This document shows positions 34,431 through 46,869 of a stretch of 64,000 nucleotides of DNA, in pieces. The stretch comes from Sclerodactyla briareus (lineage: Eukaryota > Echinodermata > Holothuroidea > Dendrochirotida > Sclerodactylidae). The stretch's first letter is position 1, and every line of letters starts with the position of its first letter. The notes beneath the pieces are model-generated. The model saw only the letters and a list, made by a program, of their open reading frames with translations. It made no database searches and was not told the origin of the DNA. The stretch is from contig JAODTK010000445.1 of NCBI GenBank assembly GCA_026419785.1, positions 496,001 through 560,000 on the forward strand, read 5' to 3'. Position numbers and translations under genes: made by a program.

Positions 34431-37288
34431 TCGCGAATTCGCACCTTTTAGTCAGCAGGGGCTGTCGCGAGTATTTGTCTATTCCCGTTTGCATGATTGT
34501 ACGTAGGTGCCATTGGTGCGTTTGGTCGTGTTAAAATGACGGTGTTTATAATATTACGTAATCTTCAGTTTGAGAAGAAAAGAATAGGAAAAACAATTGT
34601 GTTGGAATTTACCAGTCTCAAATGTCCCGCATGATACCTAATTGTGACGACAATGATCTTAGCCGAATCTCGAGATACTCTTGGGTTGTGGACAAAAACA
34701 GGACTAAATTCACACTGTTGATTGGCCTCGATCATGATATTACTCGACAGGGCACACTTAACTGCCTTACCGTTCTATTCTGTATATTGCAAACTCACGA
34801 TTAAGCCTCTCCCTATGGCGTAGTTCGGTCGTTTAGTTATTAAAGTGAGCAATTTCGATCGAAATTACAAGAGGATATCTCTCTTTATACCGTCTGGACA
34901 ATGAGTATTTTTTAAACATTAACTGCGATTTCTCTCAGACAGTATGTTCGAGATGGAGGACTAAAAGAAATCCATCCTCAGACTTGATAAACTTACAGAT
35001 GCCAAGAGGCAGAAGGATGCGATTGAGGATGAAAGGGGGTGAAAGTGACGGTTGCTTCCGGGCAAAGAGAGACGAAACTGCGTCAAGATTTCTTCCGCAC
35101 TCGTCACGACTTCACATCCTTGTGGTTGTAATTGCATGGAGCAATTGTTATGACTGGAACGCACGTGCACGCGCCACAGAGCAAAACGAAAACACCAAAA
35201 AGTGATCATCATTGCAAAGTCTCAGTGGGATCGTCGTGCAGAGAATTTTTCGCATCAGAAACTACTCAGAATTTAGCACAGAATTCCTCGTGTCTGCAAT
35301 TGACGGAGTGCCAATCTATAATTAGCTCAGATGTGGGTGTAGATGGTCAATGTTTTTGAGGGTTCAGCACGATCAAAAATGTCCAATCGAGGGAAATATG
35401 ACAGAGCTGTGTTATGTGGATTAATACCTCTACCCCTTGACTCGCAAACAATGATGGCCTCATTTTAAGTCTCAACAGAACTCCTTCCATCTTCTACATG
35501 TACATCCGTAAGTATCAACGTGACTGGAGAGAAGTGCCGGGAGCGTTCTGGGGGCTTCGCGCAAAAAAGGTGCAGTTTCTCGCTCAGAATTGAATCCTGA
35601 TTGCACCAGGAATTCTTAGTTCGCCACACAGGGTCAGGCCAAAATGCAATACTATGATCAAATTCAGAACGTACCTTGAAATTCGAAAATGCCACAAAAC
35701 CGGAATCCCGAGCTGGGACCGCCTTGCAAGTACATGCGAAAAAAGTCAATGATTACGACTCAGGGGCCGTCAATCCTTAGGAAAAGTGGCGGGGCAAGTT
35801 TCACTACGAGTCACTATCTACGCGGAGCTACCACCATAGGTTGGCGCGTAAAGCGAGAAATTTCCTTGTTACACCATGAAAGATCACCGGAAATTGCACT
35901 TGCCGGGCTCAAATGCAAACGTCGGGATATGCAATTTTAGTGAAAGGAGAATGTTGAAGAGTTGTCACGCATCTAAGGCTTCTTTATATAGTGTGAAAGA
36001 AAATTTTGTCAGGCAACTGATAACAAACCAAATCATACTAAGAACCACTTGCAAGTTACAGGTGGAGTCGGCACCCCAATCCCCTCTTTAGCCTTAATAT
36101 AGGACCGGCAAAGTGACAATATGCGACATAAGCCTAATGTAACACCCGTCGTGAAATGTGGAGGATGAATTTGCAGTCATCAAACAGAGCCGCCACCATC
36201 ACTTGAACAGATCATTGAGACGTTTGAGAGAAATAGGTCACTCAGATTGCTGAGTGCTTTATTCGGTACTGATGGCTACGCCACGTTGCCAGCAACTTTT
36301 TTTTCGGAGGGCGGTGCCTGAGAGGGGGTGGAATAAGTATAGGGCATACATTGAGCAGAGACAGCATCGGTTGACGCGTGTAGCGTACACGGACATTTTG
36401 AGGAACAAGGCCTCCTATAGATGCCAGGCCACTACTTCCCATCATTCCGACCTATTTTACGAGAGATGATGCAGTGCGCAGCTACTTATTGTAGAGGAGC
36501 CTGGACATTGAAAATGGGGGCTTGTCATATAAATATATAAATTTCCGAAAGATTTGGCACTCTGAGACATTAGCCCATCATTTTGCTATTGCTCAATAAT
36601 TATTGCTCCAATGTTCGCGCCCACCAAATGAACATATGACAAACCTAGGGCATGCGATTGCCCCTAATACGTCAAAAAGTGGTTGGACATTTGGGACATT
36701 CCCCCCCCCCCCCCCCTCTCCCGGGATCGACGCCTGTGATACTGCTACACCACAGTTTCTGCCAACTGAAAACATGCACGCACACGCATACACTCGCCTG
36801 CGTGATTGTATAGATTCCGTTGCCGTCGACGAGAAATAAATAATGGCCGACCCCAGAATGAAAAGAACTTTTTTAATTCTCGTTTATAAGGGAGCGACGC
36901 CCTAGGAGGTTTGGCAGGCGGACATGTAATTCCCAGTGAAAGTAAAAAACAAGAAAAGATAATCTCCGGCCGACACGCGAGATGGAAAGATGTAAAGCGT
37001 AAAGAAGAGGCGAGTGTATATTGATGGGTAAGTTGCATGAAGTCTATCCTGTACGAAATTGATCCCGAGCGAATTTCATGGATTGAGCAGGACTTCGTTT
37101 GGTGAAGTGATAGATAATACCAGACCGCTACTACATGCGGGGATCTATACGTGTTGCAGCCTCGGCTCGTTGCCTACTAAAAGACTGATGAGGACTGACG
37201 AAGCAAGCCTGCACGAGACGGAAAATTATCAGATAGGAGGAGAAAAGGAGAGGTATATGCTGATTGACAGAGGTGGGACGCCCCCTCG
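34431..37288. other. Sequence without recognisable genes
   Basis: About 2.9 kb of short frames. A C-rich run (about 19 C) lies at 36701-36717. A small plus-strand frame at 36254-36469 reads GWNKYRAYIEQRQHRL and is not recognised. Confidence 0.4.
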
Positions 37289-37435
37289 AAAAATGGGCCA
37301 TCATTTTGGCCTAATGGGTGTTGCTCCCTTGACTATATTGTCGGATCTGTCTTTTGTTCTGTCGCTACGCACCTGTTCATTTGTCTGTATCATCACTTGT
37401 GTTTTGGACATCTAGAGCATAAAAGAAACAAACGA
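37289..37435 (+). mobile_element. LINE/SINE 3'-tail repeat, copy 3
   Basis: AAATGGGCCATCATTTTGGC, CTAATGGGTGTTGCTCCC, GATCTGTCTTTTGTTCTGTC, GCTACG, TTTGTCTGTATCATCACTTG, TGTTTTGGACATCTAGAGCA and an AAGAAACAAACG tail. It matches copy 1 (21758-21901) throughout. Confidence 0.75.
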
Positions 37436-38645
37436 AAATAACGAACGAACCAACGAAACACCGAACAAACAACAAAGCAGATATATTCGCAATCGAGGTT
37501 GTGATTAATATACATTTAGATTTACTGCCCGAATGGGCAATAACATGATTATGGGAGGACATTCCCTTATTCCTAAAAGTAATAATATGAGATTCAACGT
37601 TTGTCTTTGAAAAGTGAACCTCCGCGAATATCCAGGCATGAGATGGAACCGGAGTAAAACGTGCTGGTGGTGGTGGTAGGAGAAATGAGGGGGTACCATA
37701 GGGGGCTGGGGGGGAAAAAGTCCCTGGGAATGCAAATGGGGGGGGGGGAGACTCTGGGAGAGGAGGTAAAACATGAAATGGACAGGAGGGGATGAAACGA
37801 AGAGAATCAAAAAAGAGAGAAGAAATCGGAGTAGAAAAGGAGGGGAAGAGGAAATGAATACACCGATGGGAAATATAGGGAAGTGGTCAGCTGTCAAGAC
37901 TATGAACAGCCAATATCCCTACATCCCCCCCCCCCCCACCCATGACATTTGGAAGTTGAACCCCTTTGAAAAACATCTCACTAATCCAGGAGTATTCGAC
38001 TATCATGGAGGTCATAAAATGTGGTTTTTAGGTGAAGAAAGACACTGAAAAAACACAAATTTTTCTTTACCTTCGGAAAACCCATCAATCGCACGAATCA
38101 TGTCAAACAGTCAAGCAAGCAGTCGGAAGGCAGTTAAAGGTCTCGCAGTTTCGCATGGAGGAGGATGAGGGAAAATACTACAAATCGAATCGTTAATATG
38201 ATGAAATATAGCCAATGCCTGCAACAGAACATTCCCATTGCTAATTATATAATTATTCCCCCTGCCTACATTTGTCCCCCAGTGTCTTGTTTCATGCGTC
38301 AAAAAAATGGTTCTTGGATCATCACTACACTAGACAGAAGAAATAATAAATTCTGTTCAATTAAAACGGCAATAGATCTAACTACTTTAGTTGAGGCCCT
38401 TCTGCCCCAGATAGAATGGTGACGTCGACGAACAGCCGAATTCGATGCCTGAAGAGACAAATCGATGCAAAAAACTGAGAGTAGGATCCATGTGATTACG
38501 AGGACCAAGAATACTGGCAAATTGCTGAGGACAGGGGTTAAATTTAAGTTGAGCGATGCCGTGCATAAGCAATGGTTACCAATTGAGGCGTGAGACCAAA
38601 CAGCTCACTGCTGTAAATACCACGTACATAGATACATAGATACAG
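37436..38645. other. Sequence without recognisable gene, G-rich patches
   Basis: Purine-rich on the plus strand from 37660 to 37860, with G runs at 37737-37749 and C runs at 37926-37937. Frames over this region are low-complexity. Confidence 0.4.
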
Positions 38646-38647
38646 AC

Positions 38648-38763
38648 ATCATATATACATACATACATACATACATACTCATGCATCACATACATTACAT
38701 ACATACATAACATACATACATACATTAACATACATACATACATACATTACCCTACATAACATA
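38648..38763. repeat. (CATA)n microsatellite
   Basis: About 115 bp of interrupted ACAT repeats, directly abutting the coding-like block at 38764-39774. Confidence 0.92.
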
Positions 38764-38765
38764 AT

Positions 38766-39774
38766 ACTTACCTACTACAACCTACATTTCACACAAAATT
38801 TACTGTATGTAGATGCGTTTTCCTTATTGATAGAAATCATTTTCGTTGACCCCTGATTAACCACATCTGTCGGCGGGTACTCTAGATTCTGAGTTTTCGG
38901 GATTACGAACTCCCAGTTTGTGGCACCGGAGGATCGTTCTGTTGCGGGACCATCGTTACGTTGGGTCCTCAGGCGATATCTTCGTGCTCTTGCAGCGCCG
39001 GGATGGACAATTTCGACAGTGAGCGTGCTGTGATCAGCGGACAAGCGGAGGCCTTCTAAAGATCGCAGGATTCGATTAAGTGCTTTCCGCAAGAGACGGC
39101 GATTCCGTCGTCTGACACTTGCGGGCAGCCACTGACGTCCAGGGTGGTAGAGCTTTACACTCGAAGGGCAATTACGGTTCAGGTCAGATCGGAAATAACC
39201 TGTCTCAGCCAGGATAGCGACTCTATGAGGGAAAGTTTCGATAATGAGTTTTCGAAACTGCCTCGTCGCCTGCAGCGGTGCAGCTACTGATGTCACGGAC
39301 GTCAGCAAGGGAAAGGTACGACCAATTACCTCGAGAGCAGTTGCGTTAGCTCTAGGGAAACTGACGGACCCGAAGACGTCTGAGGGTATAGTGATTTTAC
39401 TCTTACGCAAATGTCCGCGAATTCATTCTCTGTCAGGTTCCAAAGAAGATGTTTCCTCCTCACCCTATCAGCATCACTCGTGTCATCTGTAGTGAGGACA
39501 TCGATTCGAGTGAGTGAAGAGTAGGGTCAGGTTAGCGAGACCGCCGCCGCTAATGCCAGTACAGGAGTGTTGAACGAGACCGCCTTCGCCCCCGACAAAC
39601 GTTCCGCGAGGATTACGAGCGCCTGTCCTTCATATGATCAGTCGGTCGTATGTTAGCCTCTCTAGTTCCCGGGTTGATCGTTCTATCAGTCCTCGCAGGG
39701 TGCGACGGTCTGCGATGCCTCGTAGTCTCAACGATGCTAAAGATGACAGATGAGGTTGTCCCTGGAGAGAGTAT
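38766..39774 (-). pseudogene. Broken protein-like reading frames, unknown family
   Basis: Read on the minus strand this GC-richer block gives three consecutive protein-like frames. Frame a (39774-39633) starts right after a good 3' splice site (TTTTCCCGTCCTTTTCAG) and includes LASLRLRGIADRRTLRGLIE. Frame b (39526-39326) includes RVRRKHLLWNLTENEFADIC. Frame c (about 39410-38775) includes RQFRKLIIETFPHRVAILAE and, further on, SVRRRNRRLLRKALNRILRS. Between them, stops force frame changes. Possible introns exist (for example CTCGAG|GTAATT at about 39329 and CCGCTGCAG| at about 39269), and the last frame is followed by AG|GTAAGT (38766-38771). It may be a small multi-exon gene or a decayed transposon protein. 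Arg/Leu-rich helices dominate; no signature motif is recognised. Confidence 0.4.
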
Positions 39775-39918
39775 CTGAAAAGGACGGGAAAACGGAGGTT
39801 AATTTACGACCGTTTAGGAACACATTCCCATTGTAAGGAAAATGTCATAAAGGAACGTTCAGAAGGTACCAGTATACCCAGATATGGTTGATTATGACGG
39901 TCCCTGATTTGGATATTC
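39775..39918. other. Flanking sequence with a pyrimidine-rich splice-like tract
   Basis: On the minus strand this stretch leads into the acceptor before 39774 (AACCTCCGTTTTCCCGTCC). No exon was recognised further upstream before the MITE at 39921. Confidence 0.3.
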
Positions 39919-39920
39919 TA

Positions 39921-40147
39921 CATTCTTAAAAATGTGTGTAACTAGGACACGATTCCGGCCAGTTGTTGTGTGTAAAGAATTTAACAATAGTGTGTATAAT
40001 CGGCACAGCAGTAGTGTATTTTTTCACATAACCTTCACACAAGTGGTGTAATTCCTTTACTCAATGCTGTGTATTCTTCACATCACCGGATGAGGTCGAT
40101 AGTTATTTACAGATGTTGTGTAATTCTACACCACATTCTTAGGAGTG
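39921..40147. mobile_element. MITE, copy 2 (TIR CATTCTTAAAAATG)
   Basis: The left end CATTCTTAAAAATGTGTGT and the right end (reverse complement CACTCCTAAGAATGTGG) are inverted repeats. It is flanked by TA at 39919-39920 and 40148-40149, a clean TA target duplication. The interior shares TGTGTA / TACACA words and the 'GTGTATAATcGGCACA...GTGTATTTTTTCACATAACC' order with the copy at 20146-20349. No coding capacity. Confidence 0.85.
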
Positions 40148-40149
40148 TA

Positions 40150-42120
40150 GCCGTTGGAAACTATGAAATACATAGAATGGGTTTAGAGCGTCCATATTTT
40201 CCTCTCATTTATTTTACGCAGTATTTTCAAGGTCGCTCGTTCCGATGCAATAGCCAAAAAAGTTGGGTCTAATATCTGAATGACGAGCGGAAGGCCGCTA
40301 TTTAGAAATAGAAATATGAGCGTAAACAACGTCAGGAAATCGCCCTGCAGGTATGTTAATTGGGACAATCCTGGGATTCTAAACGCAGTTATTTCACAGG
40401 GCCAATATTTGAATAGTTAACAAATACGCGGAAAACAACCATGAGGAATGATTTGTTCATTGATATTTAATTCGGTATTATAGAGAACACATAGATCACC
40501 TTTAAAAAAAAATCTCGTCTATACGAGGGGTGGTAAAGTATGCAATTCACTGACTGATTACAATGAAATCTATCCCGCTCAAGACATTTGTATATAAGCA
40601 GTTTGGAGTTACAGTTAATGAGATGATAAGAATATGTGTCAGAGTATAGGGGAGGAATGACCCGCAGCAGTTTCGGACGTTGAACGTTACAGTGGGCAGA
40701 GCGGATCTTTCGAAAACTCCCCGTGCCGAAAATTACGAATCCAGCCATCACAAAACTTACAGATTTCCCCCCATATCTATCAACAATAACATCCGAAAAC
40801 ATTGTATGAATTGGTTGCGTTTTCAACTAGTGGGACAGTTTAAAAATAAGCCGTAACGATATAGCTATTGGGGGAATCCGACCGAATTCGTCTATTCCCC
40901 CGAAATGTTCTGTGGTGTGCATGTGCACTTACAACAACGAACTGGCTGATACCCAGGATGCACTCTGTTTTGACATAACTAGGCCAATTTTGATATACGA
41001 TCATGTACGGCGATGGGTTCCATCACGACCAGGGTTCGATTATATTTTGATTATCAAGACTAAAGGCCACATCCCAAAGGTTTCGTGGAAATCTGACAAA
41101 ACATTCAAATATGAAAACATTAGGACAAATTTAGACCATTCACTGACCTCGAGTGACCCTGAATTGAATTTCTCGGGACTGAAGGTGGAGAGGTCTGGCG
41201 GGTAGATCCAGAAGTTTCGTAAGAATCTGAGAAACTTTCATTCCGCATAAACTATGCAAATTTAGACAACTGGAACTTAGCAGTATTCTATACTGAAAGT
41301 ATGAATAGTTAATCTACCTAAATAATCGTACTTATGTGTCAAATCGCATTCACATAGTTTCTTCCTGTTACGTGCGTCATAATTTTGATACGAGGGTAAA
41401 TAATGGCATAGAGTAGGCTAATACCCTAATACCTTAATTAGTGACTTTGCACACAAAATCCAATAGATCGGGTTTCCTTTACCCCGATACTACACGGGAA
41501 GTGTGACACCACACACACACACACGCACACACACACACATGCACACACTACCGAAAGACCGAGGTCCTCCCTTGGCTTGAATACCGCTGAGAATTGTGGA
41601 ATCACTAATTAATTGAATATTGGAATTCTCGAAGTTACGGCTTAGTGTATGGTAACTTATGGGTTGGAAAAAAATAGTTCATCTTGGATAGAAATGCGGA
41701 TTTTAAATATTTTTTTAAGAAGGACCATGATATGTTTTTTAGTTATGACGTTGCCTGGATTCCCATAATTTGTTGGCACCCGCGCCACACAAATAACGAC
41801 TGACTTACGTAATACGACAATTATATTGGTGTCCCGAATCTGCCATATTAAAAAGACATTAATTGTATTAACTATATGATTTGTTAAACAAGTATATATA
41901 TTTCTACTGATACCTACGTCGCGAGGTAGACGAACAGCTGTAGAGACTGTATTCTGACAATGGAAATTACAGTGCAAAATCATATTATAGACCCCGTATG
42001 ACGGTGATACCACGTTGAGTAGAATTTAGTCTTCCCTGATTTGAAAAAAAAGTTTTAAAAGCGAGGCCGTCCTCATACAAACTGAGGCTCGAAGATGGGA
42101 ATTAGTCACACGATTTTTTA
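40150..42120. other. Sequence without recognisable genes
   Basis: Contains a 'GACCTCGAGTGACCCTGAAT' motif with a nearby 'AGAAGTTTCGTAAGAATCTG' (41145-41240), a single unit of the satellite-like CCTTGA family, and a (CA)n tract at 41510-41548. No coding signature was found. Confidence 0.4.
41510..41548. repeat. (CA)n microsatellite
   Basis: Imperfect CA dinucleotide run of about 38 bp interrupted by CG and TG steps. Confidence 0.92.
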
Positions 42121-42680
42121 ATCCAGGGGAGTAATATACATAAAATTCCAGGCGGGGGGGGGGTGAACATTTTGAGACCGACAAGAATTTAGTGAGACCG
42201 ATTTTATTATCGGTTTTGCTACCAGAGGCGGCCGCCGTGCGGGTCGTGGGAGGATACTCTGGTACCCCGACTGGGTGGCACATCGTTCCCCCTCCCCTTT
42301 GGAAATTTTTGGAAACCTGAAACCCCTCAGACGCAAATTGCCGTGTCAATCCTAGTATACGATATTCTATCATGAATTACCGATTTAAAAAGATTCACTT
42401 TTTTTATCAACATATTTTTCCCAGACTACGTATGTGTTAAGATAATGTGGGTCAAAACGGTCTGTAACCCAGCTACATGAATTAACCTGTGCACTCTTAT
42501 TTGGTTATCATACTAGATTACTAGATTGCTGTAACGCTGGATATGAGTTAATGACTCGTAACTTTTCGAAGCGCTTGTACCTAATTTCACATAATGATGA
42601 CTGGGACATGCAGACTGAGAGTAATTAGCATTCCATCATGGTCTTGTACAATTGCATAGCCCATCAGAGCTTATACCTAT
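42121..42680 (-). repeat. Dispersed 0.6-kb repeat, copy 2 (inverted partner 28780-29431)
   Basis: Its reverse complement follows 28780-29431 from 'GCTCTGATGGGCTATGCA' to 'TCTTGTCGGTCTCAAAATG' and the 'CCTGGAATTTTATGTATAT' end. It contains a G8-9 tract near 42153 where the other copy has ACACCCCC. Neither copy codes for protein. Confidence 0.9.
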
Positions 42681-44514
42681 ATTTAGAAATAAGTTGTGTC
42701 CGATTGTGTCTGTGGTTGGGTTTGGAGTGTGGGGGGGTATAGGGGAGGGGAAAAGGGTGCATTGTGTTTTTCTCATGGACGATGGGTGGGAGGCGTCCAC
42801 CAGACGTTTCAAATAGGGAGACACAGGGGGATGAGGACACAGGCAGTTTGGGTGGGGGGGTGGATTCAACGATGAATACTATCGGAGCTTAGCCGCCACC
42901 ACAGGGGGTAAGGACGCGAGAGCGTACAAAGAAATTTATCGGTTGCGCGAAGCCCCCAGTGGCCGGAAATGACCTATCACCGAGCGGTTTATAGCGGCTG
43001 CATGTCCCAAATCGTAAGCTTCAAATCTGGGCCATTTATATGATCAACAAATTTGTGTTTTTTTATAATGTCAGTGAAAATTTTAATATTTTGTCAGACC
43101 TCGGTCTTATTGATCCCGACTTTTTGGACCAGAATGTTCAATAATTCGTGCCCACCACTGTCACCAAGTGTGCGCGAAGCTCGTAATGTTTCTGGGTTTT
43201 CCCTTCCCGGCACATCTGGGAGAAAAGGATCTCACCAGAAAGTTTTGTTTGAGACATTCACTATCATATCAAAAAAAAAGCCACGTCTACTGTTCACCAT
43301 GAAATAATGAAGTCAGTAGCAGTTACCCCCAGATAGAAACAGTTGCGTTTAAATTGGAAGCAGTCTGTGTATCCTAAGCACTGCAGTTTCCAAAAATGCG
43401 CGTGGTCTGGAGTAGAAACGGGACCGGAAGGCTAAAGGGGTTTAGTAATCAGAAAAGAGGTGTGACTGTAGTTTGCAGGTCCATTAGAATGTTTTTGTAA
43501 TAGTCCAGTATTTTCACCTCACATATTTTAGGAAAGCTTAGGAGCAAATTAAGAAGGTGGCGCAGGATTTCCCCGACGGAGGTCCGATTCCCCGACGGGA
43601 GGAGTTTAAGTGCCCCGCGAGTGCTCACCTACCCCCCCTTGGTAAAAACCTGCATTTTGATGTTTTCATGTTTTTGAACATTTTTCTAAACGATAAAAAA
43701 AAAACAGAAACGAAAAAATGAAATACACATGTGGAGGGGCAATGTTTACTCCTTTCAATAAGCTTCCCACTCAACTCAGTCAGGCGCCTTTTATTAGTAG
43801 AATAGGGGTCGGGTATTCCGCGATAACTGCACTGCGTCGTGAAAGCCACTCTACACAGAGGCAAAACAGTGTAGACCTGAGAACGGCCATCCCCCCAAAA
43901 AATGTAACCTTTAAATCTCTTGCAGTTACATTTCGAAGATATCCCTAAGGCTTTGTATCCTATCTATAATTGCCACGATTGTATAGGCTGTCATGAAGAT
44001 GGTTACGCTGATCTAAAACTCGAGCGTATGGTACTTGCAATACTATAGAAAGATATGAGGCGCGCGAAGCGCACCGAAAATTTTCAACTTCAATATTTTA
44101 GGAATTTTCACTAAAAGAGTTTGGAAATATATACTGTCGGGGGCAACAAGCCCGTCGGGTGTGTAACATTTCAGCGTACCCACTCGGGGCTCCCGACGAG
44201 ATGGGAAAAATCCGGACGGGGGGAGGGGGGGGGGGAAGGCTTCCCCGACGGGGGGGGGTGGGGCGCCCTGGCCCACCTTGAGTTAGGGGGCCAATGAGGT
44301 AGAGGTAGAAATTCCTTATAGAGTGATGTGCGGAGGATGACGGGAAAGCGACGAACAAAATCAACCACGGGTACACGCGCAAGCGCGAATTTTTTCCACT
44401 TTTTTTATCGCATTCGAGGCGGAATTTGGCACAAGTTACTGCGTTTCTTTGTTATTTTTTTGGTGTTTTGCCAGATCTATCTCAAACTGGTAGTCGAATA
44501 CTGATACAGAATTT
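42681..44514. other. Sequence with C/G-rich repeat fragments, no gene
   Basis: G-rich tracts near 42726-42735 and 42851-42858. A repeated 'CCCCGACGG' phrase occurs at about 43570-43600 and 44233-44250. A GCGCGCGAAGCGC palindrome-type motif at about 44058 precedes 'CCGAAAATTTTC'; this belongs to the GCGCGC-palindrome repeats of 48-55 kb. Confidence 0.4.
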
Positions 44515-44660
44515 TATTATATTAGTGGGTCATGGCTATAATTCAACAATTTTCACCTAACTCGAGCGGAGACCGAATTTTGTCGCCAGAGAAACGACTT
44601 CTGATTTTCACAGGGAGGGTGTCCCACCCACCCCCCCCCGTTCATTTACGCCCTGAATAT
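44515..44660 (-). repeat. Dispersed repeat with poly-C, copy 2 (inverted partner 27922-28068)
   Basis: Reverse complement reads GGGCGTAAATGAACGG, a G9-10 run, GACACCCTCCCTGTGAAAAT, CAGAAGTCG, TCGGTCTCCGCTCGAGTTAG and TATAGCCATGACCCACTAAT. Confidence 0.88.
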
Positions 44661-45327
44661 AATAAATAATTAATGACGTCACAATCTGAGTCGTAAATCC
44701 ATCTTCCATTTACAGGACTTCTAACCATCATCTGATAGAGGTTCGGTAGCGAAATACGGGTATATCGTCTTGTAGTCAAGACAAAATCGTCCCGAGATTT
44801 ACGGTTGAACGATTGTTCTTGCAACCGCCCGTCCACATTTCCAGGTGTCGCCAGGGTAGCAAGGCAACTTGCCTCTCAAGTAAATATAATAAAGGTGTAG
44901 GACCGGAGAAACAGTCCATTAGATTATTAACTATTAGGCTCTAGGGAGAGTACCGGTATGTAATTCAAAATCAGTTTTGATGCACATTGACTGACTTTTG
45001 ACCCACGCAGACGGCAGGTTCGAGTATTGACGGGGGCTTTGAGACGGTTCCCAGTCTGCACAGCGGCACAGTCAGGGCCACGAGTGCCGCGCCACGGAGT
45101 AATTTAGGCCTCATCATGCGCTCCATTACACCACAAGAAAGACAGAAACAGAAAAAGACACAACAAAATAAATGAGAGCAAGTATCAAATAGACAACGCC
45201 TGACGGGTGTAAACGCCAACCGTGTATATCCCCACATTTGAAGCAATAAGGGGAGGGCAAGCAATCTCATTTTGTAACGCCACAAAATCATGATGGGTGG
45301 TGAGGTCCGATGAGGCTGAGGTTGAAA
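44661..45327. other. Sequence without recognisable gene
   Basis: One TGACGTCACA site at about 44682. Nothing else was recognised. Confidence 0.4.
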
Positions 45328-45328
45328 A

Positions 45329-45654
45329 GAAAGTTGGTCCCAAAATGATCGCCATGTTCAAAATGTGGCAAATCAGTGTTAACAAAGATTTTGCCAAACA
45401 TCCAAATGGCCGCAGGGTGGCGTCATTTGTGGCGAAAACGAAAGTTGGTCTCAAAACAACGAATCGCCATGTTCCGACCGCGCAAATCAAGCGATAAAAA
45501 TGGTTTCGCAAAAAAATCTAAAATATCCGTCGGGTGGGTCCCATTGGGCGAAAACGAAAGTTGGATTTCAAAACGATCGCCATGTCCGAAACGCGGCGAT
45601 CAGCGCTAAAAATGTTTCGCAAAAGCCTGGATGGCGCCCTCGTAGTGTTTTTGC
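45329..45654. repeat. Tandem repeat, three units of 111-116 bp
   Basis: GAAAGTTGG starts at 45329, 45440 and 45556. Each unit continues with 'TCAAAAn..AtCGCCATGT', 'CGCnnATCAGnG', 'TTTCGCAAA' and 'TTGGCGAAAACG'. The array runs straight into the dispersed repeat at 45655, as the 117-bp array does at 11347-11580. Confidence 0.85.
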
Positions 45655-45838
45655 GACGCCCACTTTCGAACTCATCTGAACCTTTTATCCGATAAACATG
45701 TGTAATGAAAAGGTTCGAGTCCAATCCGATGATGCGTTTGGAGATTATCGCGCGAAACACGAAAATTCTTCCGGCGGCTGCGGCGCTGGCAAAGACAAAC
45801 CCATAATATCCCCATGTGGGGATATAAGTAATTGAAGG
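45655..45838. repeat. Dispersed repeat, copy 2 (partner 11612-11820)
   Basis: GACGCCCACTTTCGAACTCA, 'ACATGTGT', 'CCGATGATGCG', 'CGGCGGCTGCGGCG' and GGGGATATAAGTAATTGAA. It is the sister of the block at 11612. Confidence 0.8.
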
Positions 45839-46295
45839 AATTTGAGACCGACAAATCGAGGGGTCTCTGCGTGTGATTACACCCACCCCACTTGAGGTAC
45901 CGCAAGAGGCATTGCCCATCCCTTATACCGGCTGGGGTAGGGTATCGCAACTGACAAAACAATGCAGTATCCGTCTGCACCCTACCGGGCCTTGGTACAG
46001 TTCACTCCTGCTCGCAAGTCCCCCATCAAAGTCCGACTTAAATAGGCCTACTGATTTCGCAGTGCGTTTGATGTATGATGATTAGCTCGGTCGGTCTTAT
46101 ATCGTGGCCAAGTCGATCTAGGAAGCGCGGTCCCACTTAAGTCCTTTGCACCCAAAAAAATATTAAATTTCTAAATTCAGAGCGTTAGGATTTGAGTTTT
46201 TTTTTGGTGTTGCTCCCTAATCACTTCGCCGTACGCCCTTTGCATGACCTGTTTGTTCTTCTCAGTCCGCCCTACTAGAAGCTATCGGGGCCTGA
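45839..46295. other. Sequence without recognisable gene
   Basis: Begins with TTTGAGACCGACAAATCGAG. No coding signature was recognised. Confidence 0.4.
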
Positions 46296-46570
46296 GGCAA
46301 CAATATTAATATTATTATTATTTTTATTATTATTAATTCTTCTTATTATTATTATCATTATTATTATTAATTCTCTTATTATTTTATTATTCATTATTTA
46401 TATTATTATATTATTATTATTATTATTATTATTATAGAAGTAGGTAGTGTTAGTTAGTAGTAGTAGTAGTAGTAGTACTAGTAGTAGTAGTAACAGTAGT
46501 AGTAGTTGTCTTGTAGTAGTATTATAGTAGTAGTAGCAGTAGTATAGTAGTATTAGTAGTAGTAGTATAC
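46296..46570. repeat. Compound (ATT)n then (GTA)n trinucleotide repeat
   Basis: About 140 bp of interrupted ATT/TTA repeats (46300-46436) pass into about 120 bp of interrupted GTA/AGT repeats (46450-46568). An AGT/GTA block is also found at 60369-60470. Confidence 0.93.
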
Positions 46571-46869
46571 TACGTATTCCATATTACACTCATTCACATG
46601 TAATGGAATAGAAATAAAAATAATAATTTAGCTGTTTGCAATATTTGAAAGGCAAATTCCCGACGCTACTATTTCAGGCCTCATCTCCCATGGACACATA
46701 AATAATAACAAATATAGGTTTATGGCTATAAACGATCGATAATTATTTATTCATCACTACACGCAAATCGCATTCAGTGGTGCCAACTGTCGAAAAGCGA
46801 CGGCGATTTTGCATGACGTCACATTGTCCCTGGTGCACTTCGAATTCGATGGGGAAGATATCGTCCAAT
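46571..46869. other. Sequence without recognisable gene
   Basis: Nothing recognised. Confidence 0.4.

Noticed and set aside
36254-36469. 72-codon frame reading GWNKYRAYIEQRQHRL
   Set aside because: Looks protein-like but is short, isolated and unrecognised; not enough to call a gene.
41010-41045. Second B-box-like sequence (AGGGTTCGATTATA)
   Set aside because: Last positions of the box do not match and no A box is present.
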